Of a DNA stretch of 64,000 nucleotides, positions 1 through 13,028 are shown in pieces. A model generated the notes under the pieces. It had not been told where the DNA came from and ran no database searches. It saw only the letters and a program-made list of their open reading frames with translations. The stretch's first letter is position 1. The number at the start of each line of letters is the position of its first letter. Both the position numbers and the translations under genes were made by a program. This stretch comes from Isoetes taiwanensis (taxonomy: Eukaryota > Streptophyta > Lycopodiopsida > Isoetales > Isoetaceae), in assembly GCA_021234155.1 (NCBI GenBank), contig JAJEKV010000094.1, forward strand, positions 2,676,782 through 2,740,781, read 5' to 3'.

Positions 1-2694
1 ATATCTCAAAACTTTCTTAGCAGCAAGCCAATGTTGTCTCCCTGGATTGTGATTGTACCTGCTTAAAACATTAACAATATAACTGATATCAGGTCTGGTA
101 TTGTTAGAAATATACAGTAAACTTCCAATCAAAGGTCTATAGGGTATGTCTTCCATTTCTCTTTCTTCTTGAGCATTTTGTGGACACATCTCCTTTGATA
201 TTTTATATCCTGGCAGAATGGGAGCTTTGACCATGTTACAATCTTCCATATTGAATTTTTCCAGGACTGTTTCAATATACCTCCTCTGAGATAGAGTTAT
301 TTTCCTATTCTTTCTGTCTCGAAAGACTTCAATACCTAGAAATTTCTTCAGTTCTCCAAGGTCTGTCATCATGAACCTTTTCTTTAGAACATTTTTGCAC
401 TGATTTAATATAGTTAAATTCTTCCCAGCCATAATGCAATCATCAACATACAGACCTATTATGCAATGGTTGCCTTTTTCTTCAAACAAGTAGACATTCC
501 CATCATTGTCTAGTTTTCTGAATCCTTGAGTCATTAAGAATGAGTCCATGCATTTGTACCATTCCCTAGGTGATTGTTTCAATCCATATACTGCCCTTTT
601 CAATCTCCATACATTATTTTCCCCTTGCTCATAACCTGGAGGCTGTTCCATGTATATTTCCTCATCTAACTTTGCATTCAAAAAAGCAGTATTTACATCC
701 ATGTGATGTAGTTCATAATCTAGAGCATTTGCCATAGAAATGATCATTCTAATACTTGTCATCTTCACAACAGGTGAATAAGTCTCATCATAGTCAATTC
801 CTCTTCTCTGGGTAAAGCCCTGTGCAACAAGACGAGCTTTATACTTGGGATTCCCATCTGCCCCTACTTTCAATTTGTATACCCATTTATTTCCCACCAC
901 ATTTTTATTTTTTGGTCTCTCTACAACTTGGTAGGTTTCAGTTCTTTTAAAAGAATCTATTTCATCATTCATGGCTTGCTTCCAATTTTGGCCATCTAGA
1001 TCTTTCATTGCATCATCAAAACTTTCTGGTACCCCTGTTTCTAAAACCATGAGTACTTGTTCAATGTTTTCCCTTCTTGACTGAACCCTGACACTTTTAC
1101 CATCTGGCATTCTTCCATATGCACTGGGATCAATCTGAGCCTCTTCCTGAAGCCTTTCCCCTTCAGTTCTTCTTTTCTTTACTACCTTAACTGCAGCATT
1201 TCCTGTTTGTGCTTTCTCCCTATCATTTCCATTTATTCTGTCATCTACAGTTTCATGTTCACTATTATGCTCATCACTTTCATCTGTATCATATCCTTTC
1301 AGCTCATCATCCACAGAATTTCCTGTCTTATTTGTAACTCCTTTGCATTTCTCTGATTCAATGTCATTCATCATTGGCTTATATAATTTGTGTTCTACAA
1401 AAGTCACGTCCCTGCTAATAATGATTTTCTTAGTGGCTGGGTTATAGATTCTATAGCCCTTTGTGCCTTCATCATATCCCACTAGATACCCTATTGTTGA
1501 TCTATCATCAAGTTTAGACCTCAGTTCCTCTGGTACATGTACATAGGTTAGACAACCATAGGTTTTATATCTATCATAGTCAGGGATGCTATCAGACCAT
1601 AATTCTTCTGGACAATGTCCATTTATACTAGTAGATGGAATGCCATTTTGTATGAGCACTGCTGTTTTCACTGCCTCCTCCCACAGAAAATTAGGTAGAC
1701 CACTATGCTTCAACATGGCCCTAACAGCATTTAGAATGGTTTTATTTTTTCTCTCAGCCACACCATTCTGCTGAGGAGTGTAACTACATGTGAATTGTCT
1801 CTTAATCCCCTTTTCAATACAATATTTGACAAATTTGGAAGACATGTACTCACCTCCCCTGTCAGATCGAACACACTTGATTTTTCTTCCAGTTGTACAC
1901 TCAACTTCAGCAGCATATCTCTTGAATGCCTCAAAGGCAAGATCTTTACTCCTTAGACAATAAACTTGTGTTTTCCTGCTAAAATCATCAATAAAGGTTA
2001 TAAAATATTTTTTCCCTGAAATTCCAGTCTTGTTTAATGGACCACATAGATCAGTGTGAACTAAATCTAGTGGTGCCTTTGCTCTTTTCTTAGCTTTGCC
2101 AAAAGGTAACCTGCTATGTTTTCCCAGCATGCATCCCATGCATGTCTCATTGTCAATTTCTGCATTTTCACATTTTATCCATCCTTTCTTAGCCATGTCA
2201 TGAATATTTTTTATGCCTGCATGTCCTAGTCTTTCATGCCAGGTATGTGCATTTGCAATAGTAGACAAGTTTATACTGCCAATACATTTAGAGTTCAATC
2301 CAAACAAATTGCCAACTCTTTTGCCAAGAAACCTTAATTTATTTCCTTCAAAGATTTTACATTCGAGTTGTTCAAACACAACCCTGAATCCCATGTCTAC
2401 TAACTGGGAAATAGAAATAAGATTCCTTACTAATGAAGGAACACAAAGAACATTTCTTAAATTCACTATTTTTCCATCTAGGTCAAATAGCTCTAATACT
2501 CCAACATTTTCTATTTTCTGTAAGCTGCCATTTCCAACTTGAACATTGCCTCCTCTGCTTTCACAGCACTCCTTCAAATATTTGGAAGAGTATGTTATCG
2601 ATTTTTCAGCTCCACTATCTATAATCAGCAAATCATCATCAACCTTGTTACTAGAAACATCATAAATTTCAGAATTTCTTACCTCTTCATTTTC
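1..2694 (-). CDS. copia Pol polyprotein (protease, integrase, reverse transcriptase), 3' end off window
   Basis: This is the replication polyprotein of the copia element. In order on the minus strand: protease motif DSGAEKS (about 2,600-2,620); GAG-pre-integrase zinc region with HERLGH and CMGCMLGKH (about 2,110-2,260); integrase catalytic residues in VHTDLCGP (about 2,045), RSDRGGEY (about 1,855) and NGVAERKNK (about 1,755); a low-complexity acidic linker (about 1,100-1,400); RT from AMNDEIDSF (about 970) with the catalytic YVDD at about 436-453; and the start of RNase H with RPDISY near 90. The frame is open from about 2,694 to base 1. Its true start is unclear because a stop and a frame change separate it from gag. 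Confidence 0.9.
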
Positions 2695-2741
2695 TTACGG
2701 GATTTGTCTTCTTCGGACTTACCTCCTCAGCAACATTTGCC

Positions 2742-3705
2742 TCATAATTTTTTTTTCAGTCCTCCCTCTTCCCCCGCCCTCGAAATTTGATCCTCTACCT
2801 GCGCCCTTCCCCTAGTGCTTACATTGTCTTTAGGAGTTGAACAGGAAGATGCAATGTGTCCTCTCCCTCCACAGTGATAGCAGAATATTTCCCTTGTCAC
2901 AACAGGACAATCAACCTTTAGATGCCCATATTTATTACAATTAAAACATGGTCCAATTTTTCCTCCAACACGTCCCTCTTGTTTGCTTTTGTTCTCACCC
3001 TTTCCTTTAATAAACAGCACCTGAGTATTTTCATTCTCTCCCAATACTTTATTCTGCTCCAGTTCAGTTTTCAACATTCTTTCTGCTTCCATTTTGGTTT
3101 TAGCAATAGTTCTCATGAATATGGAGATATTACCTAGGCTTGAGCAAGCCCTAGACATTGCTAGTACTGGCTGGCTGCTGAGTATAAGTTACCCCAGCTC
3201 CCTCTAGATCTGCAATCACATTGTCAAAGTTTTGCAAGAACTCATTCACATCATCATTTTCATTAAACTTCAATCTCCTTAGCTCATTCTCCAGCACATC
3301 AATCTGAGAGGATGTCTTTTCCTCATAATTAATTAGCATGTAATTCCACATTTGCTTAGGTGTCATACCTCTCAACTTTAGCACAATGCTAGAACTTACT
3401 TTGCTCATGATAATTCCTTGAGCTTCTCTTATTCTGGCCTTGTCTCCAGCACCTCCTTTTGCTGATACCTCACTCACTTCCTCAACTTGAACTTCTTCAT
3501 TGCTTCCAGTATTTGAACTTCCTTCTGCCACAACTTTTCTAGTTAAGCTTCTTAGCTTAGACTCTTCCTCTACTGTCTCGATCAGATCCCAAAGATCTTC
3601 TACTTCTAGTACATGCTTGACTTTTTCCTTCCATACTTGAAAACCAGAGTCACCCTTAAATACTTCTATAGCAGTTAGCAAACCAGCTCCAAATCTGCTT
3701 GACAT
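2742..3705 (-). pseudogene. copia Gag with two CCHC zinc knuckles, one frameshift
   Basis: The first ATG after the primer binding site is at 3,705 and opens a roughly 185-residue N-terminal region of the copia Gag type (KVSSSIVLKLRGMTPKQMW, then LENELRRLKF). After a one-frame shift near 3,155 the second part (2,742-3,158) is lysine rich. It ends with two zinc knuckles, CFNCNKYGHLKVDC and CYHCGGRGHIASSC, which bind element RNA during packaging. The frameshift may be real decay or a sequencing error. The protein would form the virus-like particle. Confidence 0.85.
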
Positions 3706-3716
3706 ATTGACTATAA

Positions 3717-3731
3717 CCTGCTCTGATACCA
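3717..3731 (-). other. primer binding site (initiator tRNA-Met)
   Basis: On the minus strand this reads TGGTATCAGAGCAGG, the usual plant retrotransposon site that pairs with the 3' end of initiator tRNA-Met. It starts one base inside the LTR edge and lies just before the gag ATG at 3,705, which fixes the orientation and the inner LTR boundary. Confidence 0.92.
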
Positions 3732-3732
3732 C

Positions 3733-4741
3733 TGTTAGATATCTTAAATCAAATATCAAATGTAAACCATTAACATTTTAGTGGATCAATACTGAAGGTT
3801 ATTTCCTTAGACAAACTTCACCACTACATATCTTATCCTTCATTGTAGCCATTGAGTTAATACTAGCATTACAAAATTCATATCCATAATCAAATAAGTC
3901 AAATGGTCACGAAAATGAATACCTTTACTCAAATCAATGCAATCTTCAAAATAACTCAACTCGATTCTCGACTATACTTCTTAGGTTTATATTTACAGGG
4001 ATCCGGCGGTCATGGAGACTACCGATCCGTTCTTCCAATCCATTCGACCGCAGATGCCTTCTAAATTTGATCCGGAGGTTTTCCCTCCAGATAAACTTTC
4101 TATCTGTACACTTGATGAAGTCTTCGATATGATACAAATAATTTCCAATGTTTAACCATTAGAAATAATATAACTTTAACCCAATGGTTCAACTGTGTTA
4201 AAACCTTCCTTTAACGAACCATTATAAATGAATGGGTTAACTTGCTTTAGAGCTTTCTTTCTGCACCTTGAGTCTAGAAAGCTCAGCATTGCACTGATAA
4301 AAATGCTGTGATCATCAGTGCAACATAAATAACCTGTACAACTTAAACAACCTTCTCATTATAAGGTGAACTTGAAAAACCAAATTTTTCCAACATATTT
4401 GAACTAGAACCATCCAGTGCAGGATCAGCCAGTGTCCATTCATAAGGAAAATCCATGGCACTAGAACGAGGGAAATTAAGTAATTAGAAAACGATATATA
4501 ACTCTCCCCATAAAACGATTCTGAACATACATAATTCAAAACGCGCCAGGCGCGTTCGCTTTATTTTTTCCACAGATGTATTTCACTCGCGCCTGGCGCG
4601 ATTTGTATAGAACCGTATGAAATAGAAAAGCCAAACTAAAAACGCGCCTGGCGCGCTTTGATTAACCTAGTGGAAAATCGGAACCCAAAAATAGAAATGC
4701 GCCAAGCGCGATTTCTTCCATTCTAACATATTATTCTAACA
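3733..4741 (-). repeat. copia 5' LTR
   Basis: The inner edge is set by the primer binding site. The LTR shows inverted ends TGTTAGA and TCTAACA. The outer edge at 4,741 is chosen because TCTAACA occurs there; a second TCTAACA ends at 4,727, so the edge could be 14 bp shorter. The partner LTR is outside the window, so no pair comparison is possible. The distal half holds four GCGCC palindromes (see separate entry). Confidence 0.7.
4541..4712. repeat. four GC-rich palindromes inside the copia LTR
   Basis: Palindromes built on CGCGCC(A/T)GGCGCG sit at 4,541-4,556, 4,587-4,601, 4,643-4,655 and, imperfectly, 4,698-4,710. The spacing is close to 50 bp. The surrounding sequence is AT rich, so these stand out. 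They could be transcription-factor sites in the LTR promoter or targets of silencing; neither can be shown here. Confidence 0.8.
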
Positions 4742-6429
4742 GAATGCATAATGCAGAATTCATTTTTTAGTTCATTATTTAGAGCAGATAGAGGAAGAGC
4801 TAGTGAAATAGAATAAGAGCAGATACAGCAGAATCATATAAGCAAGATCATACAGCAAATAGATCATACAGCAGATAGATCATAGATCATAGAGCAGATA
4901 GATCATAGATCATAGATAATAGATCATAGATCATAGATCATAGAGCAAGATCATAGAGCAGATAGATCATAGATCATTATTTACTTCATTATTTTAGATC
5001 ATTAATTAGAACAGATAGAGGAAGAGCTAGTGAAATAGAATAAGAGCAGATCATATAGGCAAGATCACAGAACAAGATCAAAGAGCAGGATCTATATATG
5101 AAAGTTTAGGGCAGTTTAGGATAACTGCTTTAGGATATATATGTGAGGAACTGCTTTATGTAAAATAACTACTTTATGTATATAACAGGAAATACTAACC
5201 TATTTGTGTTCTGTACCCGAGAATTGAGCCTTTGCCTTCTAGCCGAAACCAAAAGATCGAAAATCAAAGTTGATTTGATTCGAGAAGCCAATAGCAGATG
5301 ATTTTAGCCGAGAAAAAGCCGAGAAGCCGAGAAGCTATTCAAAAAAAACCAAAGTTATTCAAAGTCAGAGAGATTGTAGAGAGCCGAAAACCCAAAAAAA
5401 CCAAAGACATTGTATAGAGCCTACAAACCTTTGAGCCGAAAAAACCTTTGAGCCGAAAACCCTAAAGCAGATAGAAGCCAAGAAGCCGAGAAGCAGATAG
5501 AAGTCGAGATTGCTGCAGATAGAAGCCGAGAAGCAGATAGAAGCAGATAGAAGCCGAGAAGCAGATAGAAGCAGAAACAGATAAAAACAGATAAACGCTC
5601 GAAAGCGCTAAAAAACAGATAAAAACTCGAAAGCTCGAAAACAGATAAAAGCTCGGAAGCAGATTGAAGCCGAGAAAGATAGATTGACGATTCCTTAGGT
5701 CATGCAGCAGATAGATTGAATCCTTAGGTCATGCAGCAGATAGATTGATGCCCAGAAAGCAGAGAAGATAGATTGAAGGTAGATTGATGATGCCGAGAAG
5801 CCGAGAAAGATCAAGCCGAAATTGGAATCAGAAGCGCCTGGAATGCCGAAATTGGAAGCAGAAGCGCTAATGTTCGAAAGTGTGAGAGAAAAGTTTGAAA
5901 AGGAAGGCTAACTTGAAATAATAACTGCTTTTAAAATTTCGTACCGCGCCATTATAACTTCCGCGAAAATTTATTACAAGGGTTAATTGTTTTAAGGACA
6001 ATTGTTTTAAGGGTTATTAAGTTTAAAAGTTATGACTTATAAGTTTTTAAAATAGTTTTAAGTTAATAGTTAAGTTATAAGTTTAAAAGTTCATGAGTTA
6101 GACTTCTAACCTTAAAACTTTTAACCTACAATAACTTTCCAACCTTAAATTTTCTAACCTATAATAAACTTCTTAACCTTAAAACTGCAAACCTATAATA
6201 ACCTTAAAAGTTGTTTCTAAGGTTATTATAGGATACAAGTTTGAAGGTTATAAGTAGAGGGTTTTATTTTTATATAATGTTGAGGAAAATAACTTGGGGA
6301 ATCCCATTATATAAATAGAATGATCAAATAGAATAAGACATACGAGGCTTTCATTTATGAACATGTTAGTTAGAGGTTATTTGGATATGCTAACTTGTTA
6401 TATATTTTTATGCATTCTAGGTCAATGGC
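4742..6429. other. low-complexity interval, no gene seen
   Basis: At 4,850-4,985 there are short repeats of ATAGATCAT and AGCAGATAGATCAT. From about 5,210 to 5,900 there is a purine-rich irregular array based on GAAGCCGAGAAGCAGATA. From about 6,000 to 6,250 there are AT-rich repeats of TTAAAAGTTATAAG type. No reading frame with family similarity was found. A splice-acceptor-like stretch (ATGCATTCTAG) precedes the following gene at about 6,420, so part of this interval may be its 5' UTR intron. Confidence 0.6.
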
Positions 6430-9409
6430 ATGCAAAATGCTAAAAAAAAAGCCCCCAATGATGCTAATCAAGCTAAGGAGAAATTCCCAACTAATGAACA
6501 TGATGTCCAAGGAAAGGAAAATACCTCAAATGATGTTGATGATGGCAAAGGAAAGGAAAAGACTCCAAATGATGTTGATGATGGCAAAGGAAAGGAAAAG
6601 ACCTCAAATGAAAAGGATGATGCCAAAGGAAAGGAAATTGTACTTTATACTCGGGTCGATTGGAAAAACAAAAAGGTCAAGATCCCCGCATGCATGCAAT
6701 GAGAGGCAAAGAGGGAGAAGGGATTATTGTTCTAGCAGATCCTATCAATGCAAAGTGAATGATGAAAGATTAGGGAGGACAAAGGTTAGGTGTGGCAATC
6801 TCAAAATTATATGACAATTGGAAGGAAAAGGGTTCAGGCAAACAAGAATGCCTTGCTTGTGTGAAGCAACTAGAGGTTCCAACTATTGTTGCATGGCCTA
6901 GGGACAGCATTCAACTGGAGGGGAACTACACGTTTCCTATAGATGTAGAACCATTGTCAATAATGTTCACACAGTGTAGCAAGAGGCCACTTCCAACTTT
7001 CAAACATTATCCCACCAAAAGATGCAAGTCAGATTATGATTGTTCTCCTGAAGCCTTGATGAAGGTTAGAGGAAGTGAATGTTGTTGGGCCTCCTGTATT
7101 AGAATGTTCACAATAGAGGAGATGGTGGCAGCAAGAGCTACATATCAGGAACATAAGTGTGATAGCAGGAGGAATTTCATGTACACCATATTTGGCTATG
7201 CAATTCAGGATGAAAGATCAAAGAAGAAAAGATTCCCATTGAATGGAAAGTGGATATGTTCAAAAGCATGGATGGCTATACATGGAATTCCAACCTCTTC
7301 TTGGCACAACTGGCAAAAGAGACATGAAAATGGTAGTAAAATTGCATTGCATGGGAACACTGGCCTGGTAAGGCCTACCTCAAGAACTATAGCTGCAAAG
7401 GAAATATTTGAAAGATATGTGGATTTCAATGCAGAAAACATGCCACATAAGAGTAAGAAGGATGAACAGGGTAGAGTTATTGTTGAAAAGAGATTGCCAT
7501 CCCATTGTACCCAGAAGAGCATATTAGAGGAAATAAATGCATTGCTTTGGGAACTTGGAGTGGCCTCTATATCCCAGCCCAGTTTTAGTAGGCTATGGAA
7601 TAAGCATTTCAAGCATGTGACCATAGCAACTTCAAACAACTTTGCCAAGTGCAATTTATGTGCTAAGTTGAAGGAGACACTAGATAAGACTGTGCAACCA
7701 AGTCTAAGGGCAAAGATAAGGGAACATATGAAGGACCATATGACAGATCAACTATCATGTAGATCAACTTATTGGATGTGGAGGACCTTATCTGCAATGG
7801 AACCTAATAACTATCTATGTATTATACATGATAAAATGGACCAACAGAAGACTTGTCTTCCACAATTCAAGTACATTCCTAAGTCATGTGGAAGATCATA
7901 CCCTTTGCAGATTTCAATGACTGGGGCAATATTGCATGGGCAGTCTCAGACCTATTATGGCCATTTCAGTTTAGAGTTGTGGAGTGATGGTCCAGATTTT
8001 CACATTGGGAGTATCATGAGGTGTTTAAGAAACTATGAGAAGGGTTACAATGGTCACCTACAGGATCCTACAGCTAGCCAGGCACTACATAGTGCATTGT
8101 TGGATGGAACCCCTAATAGTATTGAAAAGTTTAGCAAGGCAAGATTTAGGAGGAATGGACCTAATGAACATGTTGGAGCTTCAACATCTCGTGCTAAACC
8201 TCGAGATGCCCTTGAAAGCTCCTCTTGCAACTAGATAATTGTCTTTGGTCAAAATAAGAACAGTGGATGTTTTCTTTCCTATCCTACTTAACATGTTGTG
8301 GGTATTTTTGAAAGAGTCAATTTGGGGTTCCTAATGCGGGACATACTCATGAGGATGTGGATGCATTGTTTGGAAAATATAGTCATGTATTGAGACAGCA
8401 GACAGTTACCAACTTTCCCAGGCTATTGGAAATATTTCATGGATGTACAAATCCATCTCCTATAGGATCTATCATAGAAGAAGTGCCTGATTGGAAGAGT
8501 TTTGTGGATGGTTATGCTCTCGACATGGAAGGTCATTCTAGACCTCTTCAATTCACTTTTTGGGTGAGAGAAGGGATTCCAATCATGCAATGGAAAATGA
8601 GACCTTCAGAGGAGAAGTGGAGAGGTGGGGCAGAAATTTGGCATGAGGGATGCAAATGGCAAGCCTATGATATCTCCCTGGTCAACCAAAAGCTCTAAAA
8701 CCAAATGAAGAAGTCAAGCAATTGGGATTGACTATGGATGGCATCAATGACTACATCAAGCATTGGCAAACTAATTCGGATGAGACTAATCGAGCATTGA
8801 TAGATTATTGGAAGAAGGTAATCAACTTGTTGGATGAGGTAGACACATCCTCTAAGAGCTGAAAAGAAGGGTGGTTCCCTAAAAGTAAGTGGAAAACATT
8901 AGCTGGTGCTTGAACGAAGATGATGGTACCATTAGTAGCATTGTGAAGGCATATGCTCCTCCTCAATCGATAAACACTATGTTGGTCCTAAGAAGGATAG
9001 GCCAAAATATCTAGGCATGGATTGTTATGAACCTTCTAATCGACGCGTGGAGTGCCACCAATTTGTAGTAGTAAAACCAGCAGATCTAGAGACCTATCCA
9101 GTGTGGTTGGGATGGACTATCTCGGATATTTGCAAAGAAGAAGGTGATGTTAACTTCAATAAGGTGCGCGTGGAATGGTGGTGTCCAGTACATCAGTTGA
9201 GTAATGTCACCGATAAAGAAAGATATTCAGATTGTTGGACAAAGAGGTGGAGGAGAAATCCTAGTGATCCTGATCTTTGGCTAGACATTGAAACCGTATT
9301 GTACTCGTGGACTCCAAAAACTATTCCTAGTAAAACAGCGAGAGTTACAATACCTCAGGATGTAAGGAATAAGGTTCTCATATCCTTGGGGATGCTGGTG
9401 GAAAAATGA
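6430..9409 (+). pseudogene. degenerate DDE transposase, diverged relative of the minus-strand transposase that follows
   Basis: Several frames together form one protein. An acidic/lysine repeat (three copies of about 39 bp, DVDDGKGKEK) is followed by a VPTIVAWPRD segment of the kind found at the N-terminus of plant CACTA-type proteins. The longest frame (6,792-8,234) carries a helix-turn-helix-like SWHNWQKR and a CNLC pair. It also carries the acidic block HDKMDQ, which matches the catalytic region of the second family. After damage at 8,235-8,356 comes GHTHEDVDALFG (8,339-8,374), the presumed last catalytic acid, then a C-terminal module (9,017-9,409) with PVWLGW and CWTKRWRRNPSDP. The second catalytic block survives as LQLDN across a stop near 8,234. 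Function is lost in this copy. Confidence 0.8.
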
Positions 9410-9661
9410 AAAACAGTTACTATGTATCTTTTCTACAATTAATAAAAAGTTGTGTACTACTTGAGTTTCATGATATATGATTTTGTAATTTGAAGTTAAG
9501 GTGTGAATTTATATTAAGGTGTGTGATTATATGTTAACGTCTATTCTAGTCTAAGGGCAACAAAGTTACTAAAAAAGTGAATTTAACAAAGTTACTAAAA
9601 AAGTGCAATATAAAATTTATCCCAAAATTAAGACATAATCCCAATTTAATTGAATGATGGT
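9410..9661. other. 3' flank between two convergent transposase genes, nothing coding
   Basis: AT-rich DNA. It contains a 21-bp direct repeat (ACAAAGTTACTAAAAAAGTG, twice, about 9,558-9,604). Similarity to the other element units begins only at about 9,662, so the left border of the first unit is here. No terminal inverted repeat was seen at this border. Confidence 0.55.
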
Positions 9662-9670
9662 TATACATGA

Positions 9671-12600
9671 TTATCGAGAACATGACTGAGATTGAGAGCT
9701 TTTAGCTAATGCTATGTCCCCCCACATGTCAACAATGTATTTTGGAATCTGAACAGTCTTCGGTCTTTTGCCATTTGCATCCCATGCATAATGTATGGCA
9801 TCTAACTTCTCATACCTTGATGGATCTGATGGATTGGGTCACCAACGTTTAGTTAAGCAACCTGTATAGTCACGACCAACAGGCATCCACCATGATACAT
9901 AAATGTGACCATAATTGGTAGACTCTGGATCTAGGATGGCACCTTCTTCTGTAAAGCCCAACCACGTTGGAGTTTCATCGTCTCCAGGTCGGACTAAAAC
10001 GAACATACCTTTCGTAACATATGCATGAGGATCGAACTCATCCATAGGTAACACCGGCCCATCTGGCGGCCCACAATACGTAGGCAAAGTTCTTACAAGC
10101 ACAGCGGCTTCATCGACCTCACGGAGTAAATGCGGCTTGTAGAGGTTCTTGCCTTGTATGCAACCAAAAGTTATCATTTTGAGGTCGCCACGGAGATACA
10201 TCTTCCAAACACAAAAGAATCTCGTTCCGGTAATCCATAGTCGCTTTAAAATTGTCGTTGCAAATACACTATCTTCTTGATTTTTGCGCGAAGGAATTCC
10301 ATAATGCTATGTACTTGCGATCTTTGTCTGCCAGCCGCGAGATCTTTCAATGTCTTCCTTGGAGGGATATTTTTAGGCACCCCCCGTTGGTAACGCGTTG
10401 GCTCACCATTTTCATCCTCCTTCCACATTCTTATTCCTTTTTTTCGGAATCCACTCTTTATGGGTTGGCCGCATCTTATATTGCATAATGGGCCATTTCC
10501 CATCCATTTTAAATCGGAATAGCAATGGGTCGGTATGGCCTGTTAGACGTTGGCCTTTATCAGGGATATATCCCTTGACAAAGCCTTTCCAATCTGGAAC
10601 TTCATCGATAAAATATGGAACAGGAGACTTTGCATTGCACTTGCTAAACAAGTAAAGCAACTCAGGCAAAGTTAGAGCATCCGATGAACTCATTAACGTC
10701 GAAAAGTTCCCAAACAATGTATCAATATCGTCATGAGTATGCCCAACCATCATGAAGCCAGCCTGAATCTCATCGAATACCTTAAGCCATGTCAAATAAG
10801 AGAGGTAGGAGAACACATATCTATTTTTATTTTGACCCGATGCATTATCCAACTGTAAGTAGAGATTTTGAGGAAGAGGATTGAAGCCTTCTAAGTTGGC
10901 ACTAGAAGATGAAGGCATCTTCTCTTGTGTCTGCGTTAGCTTATGCTGCAGTGGTCGAGTATCTTTTAGGGTTGCATCAATTTGCAATCTGTAGTTCTGT
11001 TTCCACACAGATCACCACACTTGTCTTCTTCCGGCAACTCAAGATAGTGTAGGATCCTAGAAAGTGATCCAACATGAAAGTTTGAGTCATCCTTCCAAAG
11101 ATCAAGAGAGAAATGGCCATAAGCCCGTCCACCATGACCATGTGTCAATGCTCCTGTCAAGCTGCTCTTCAAGCGATCTCCTCTCCAAACAGACTTTGCG
11201 AGATGGTGACTTCTTGGTGTGAGTGTTTTGACCTGATCCATCTTATCATGTATTATGCAAAGGTGACTTTTCGCTTAACGATGTGATAATGCACGCCAAT
11301 GCCAATATTGACTCCTACAAGAACGTTGTTCCAACATATGTGCCCGCCGTTGAATTGAAAGGTTGCGCCTCTCCCTTGTATCTTTTGTTCTTTCCAATTT
11401 CTGCTTGATGACTACACATATGTTACACTTGGAGAAAGCTGTATTTTTTGCTATGCTGACGTCTGGAAACTCTTTCTTCCAAATATTGTAAAAAGAGGGC
11501 AAGGTTACACTCTTCCCTGTCAATTCTTCCACCACGACACCCACTTCCTTATGTATGCTCTTCTTATTAAGAATGGAAGGAAGTTTGCGAACATTCTCCC
11601 TTATATCATCCTTTCCTTTTTTGCTTCATGTGGAATGCTCTCCGCATTCTCACTAATGAAGGTATCAAGCACACTTTCTGTAGCTAGTGTCACAGATCTA
11701 GGCTTCTTAGAGCCTGTATTACCATGCTCCGCCCGTTTTCCACTTAACTCAAACCTCTTCCTCCAACTATAAAACGTAGACTGAGCAACTCCTAAAGCCA
11801 CGCGCCATGCGAATTGTGACACTCCACTCGAGACCACTACTTTCGCCTCCGACTGCCCTGTATAAGTTACACTCAACACATCAAAAACAAGCCTAATCCT
11901 GGCACTGCTTGATTGAGAATAAAATTCTTTTCTTAAGGCATATACTTGCTCTCGGCTCAGTTTTTTGACACATTCGTCCTTGCAACATGTTGATTTTAGA
12001 GCACTCTTGATTGACTTGGAAGCGCACATCCTCTCCTCCTTGCTATCCCCCTTTGGTTCCCTCCTGACCCTCTTCACATATGTATATTTCCTTTTCCTCT
12101 TGAATTGTTTCTCAACATCGACTTCCAAGCACTCAACTTCTAAGTCATCCCGCTCGAAACAGCTCGAGCTTGTAAATGTTGTGAAACTGTCCTACCATCA
12201 TGAAGCAAAACATCATGGGTCTTCCAGGTTACTAGACTGTTAGCTATAGGCCTCTCAGCACAAGCATGACATGACCTGATATTTTGGTTTCCCGTTGGAT
12301 CTATTATGTTACCCCACCGAAAAAGCCCCGACCTTTGATACACCCAAGAACTCATCGCCTATAGCATGCCGAGGATCACTAAAGACTATATTAAGCCTCC
12401 AAATATTTAGATCCAATGCGGGGAGTGAAGAATGTAGCATGGCAAACCTAGTAGATATGTTCGGGTAGTAGATCGCCTCATCTTGAGGGCTTAAACAACC
12501 CGAGACCAAGGCGGGCAGCTAGATTCTCTTGACCTCCAATCTCCTCTACTATCTCGTCTTCTTCATTTGTTCTTTGTGTTGCTTGGTTCACCACGGTGAG

Positions 12601-12956
12601 TGGCGCGGAAACCGATGTCCCGCGGGCTACTCGCGGCGGATGGTGGACTACTAGATGAATCCTCTTCTGAAGAGGGCAAATTGAGGGATCTCGAAGACGT
12701 ATCTTCACTTGAGGGGCACTCATTTTGTTTTACATCCCTCTTAGGCCACTGAATGAATGTGCCTACTGCTTCACCAATGTTATCTGCCCCTCCGCATGGG
12801 ACTGGAAGCTCGGTCGATGGGATCACGGACTCCGTGACCTCAATAGCTACATTTGAAGGATCTATTTCCTTCCCATGAAGAGTGGTTCTATTCAAAATAT
12901 GTCCTCGGGCAACAATTGTCCTTTCGACGAATAGGTTGTACAGGGGAAAATTGAAC
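9671..12956 (-). pseudogene. DDE transposase, copy A (frameshifted)
   Basis: A roughly 1,080-residue protein is spread over about nine frames. It would cut and insert the element in the nucleus. N-terminal HILNRTTLHGKEI...GEAVGTFIQWPKRDV is typical of plant CACTA-element proteins. Next come a CHAC pair, a basic KRKRKYTYVKRVRREPK stretch and a helix-turn-helix-like VAQSTFYSWRKRF (11,740-11,790). CNIC and the acidic HDKMDQ (about 11,236-11,253) follow. LYLQLDNASGQNKNRY (about 10,825-10,870) and GHTHDDIDTLFG (about 10,705-10,745) supply the other presumed DDE acids. A C-terminal WLGF...YVSWWMP...CLTKRW module ends at 9,671. The first exon likely starts after an acceptor at 12,957, so upstream exons may exist. 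Breaks cluster where copies B and C also disagree, so some may be sequencing errors. Confidence 0.85.
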
Positions 12957-13028
12957 CTGTTTCAATCAAGCAAGGCGACACTTTTTAGAACATATGAAAT
13001 AGACGAAAAATAAGCAATAAATAAGCAA

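Larger units (their letters stand above)
1..4741 (-). mobile_element. Ty1/copia LTR retrotransposon, 5' LTR to RNase H, runs off left edge
   Basis: Reading the minus strand from the right there is an LTR, a tRNA-Met-type primer binding site, gag with CCHC zinc knuckles, a DSGA protease, an integrase, and a reverse transcriptase followed by the start of RNase H. The order protease-integrase-RT defines Ty1/copia. The 3' LTR lies outside the window. Gag and protease are separated by small frame breaks near 3,155 and 2,697-2,756, the latter close to a run of T. The rest of pol reads open to the edge, so the copy is young or only lightly damaged. Confidence 0.93.
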
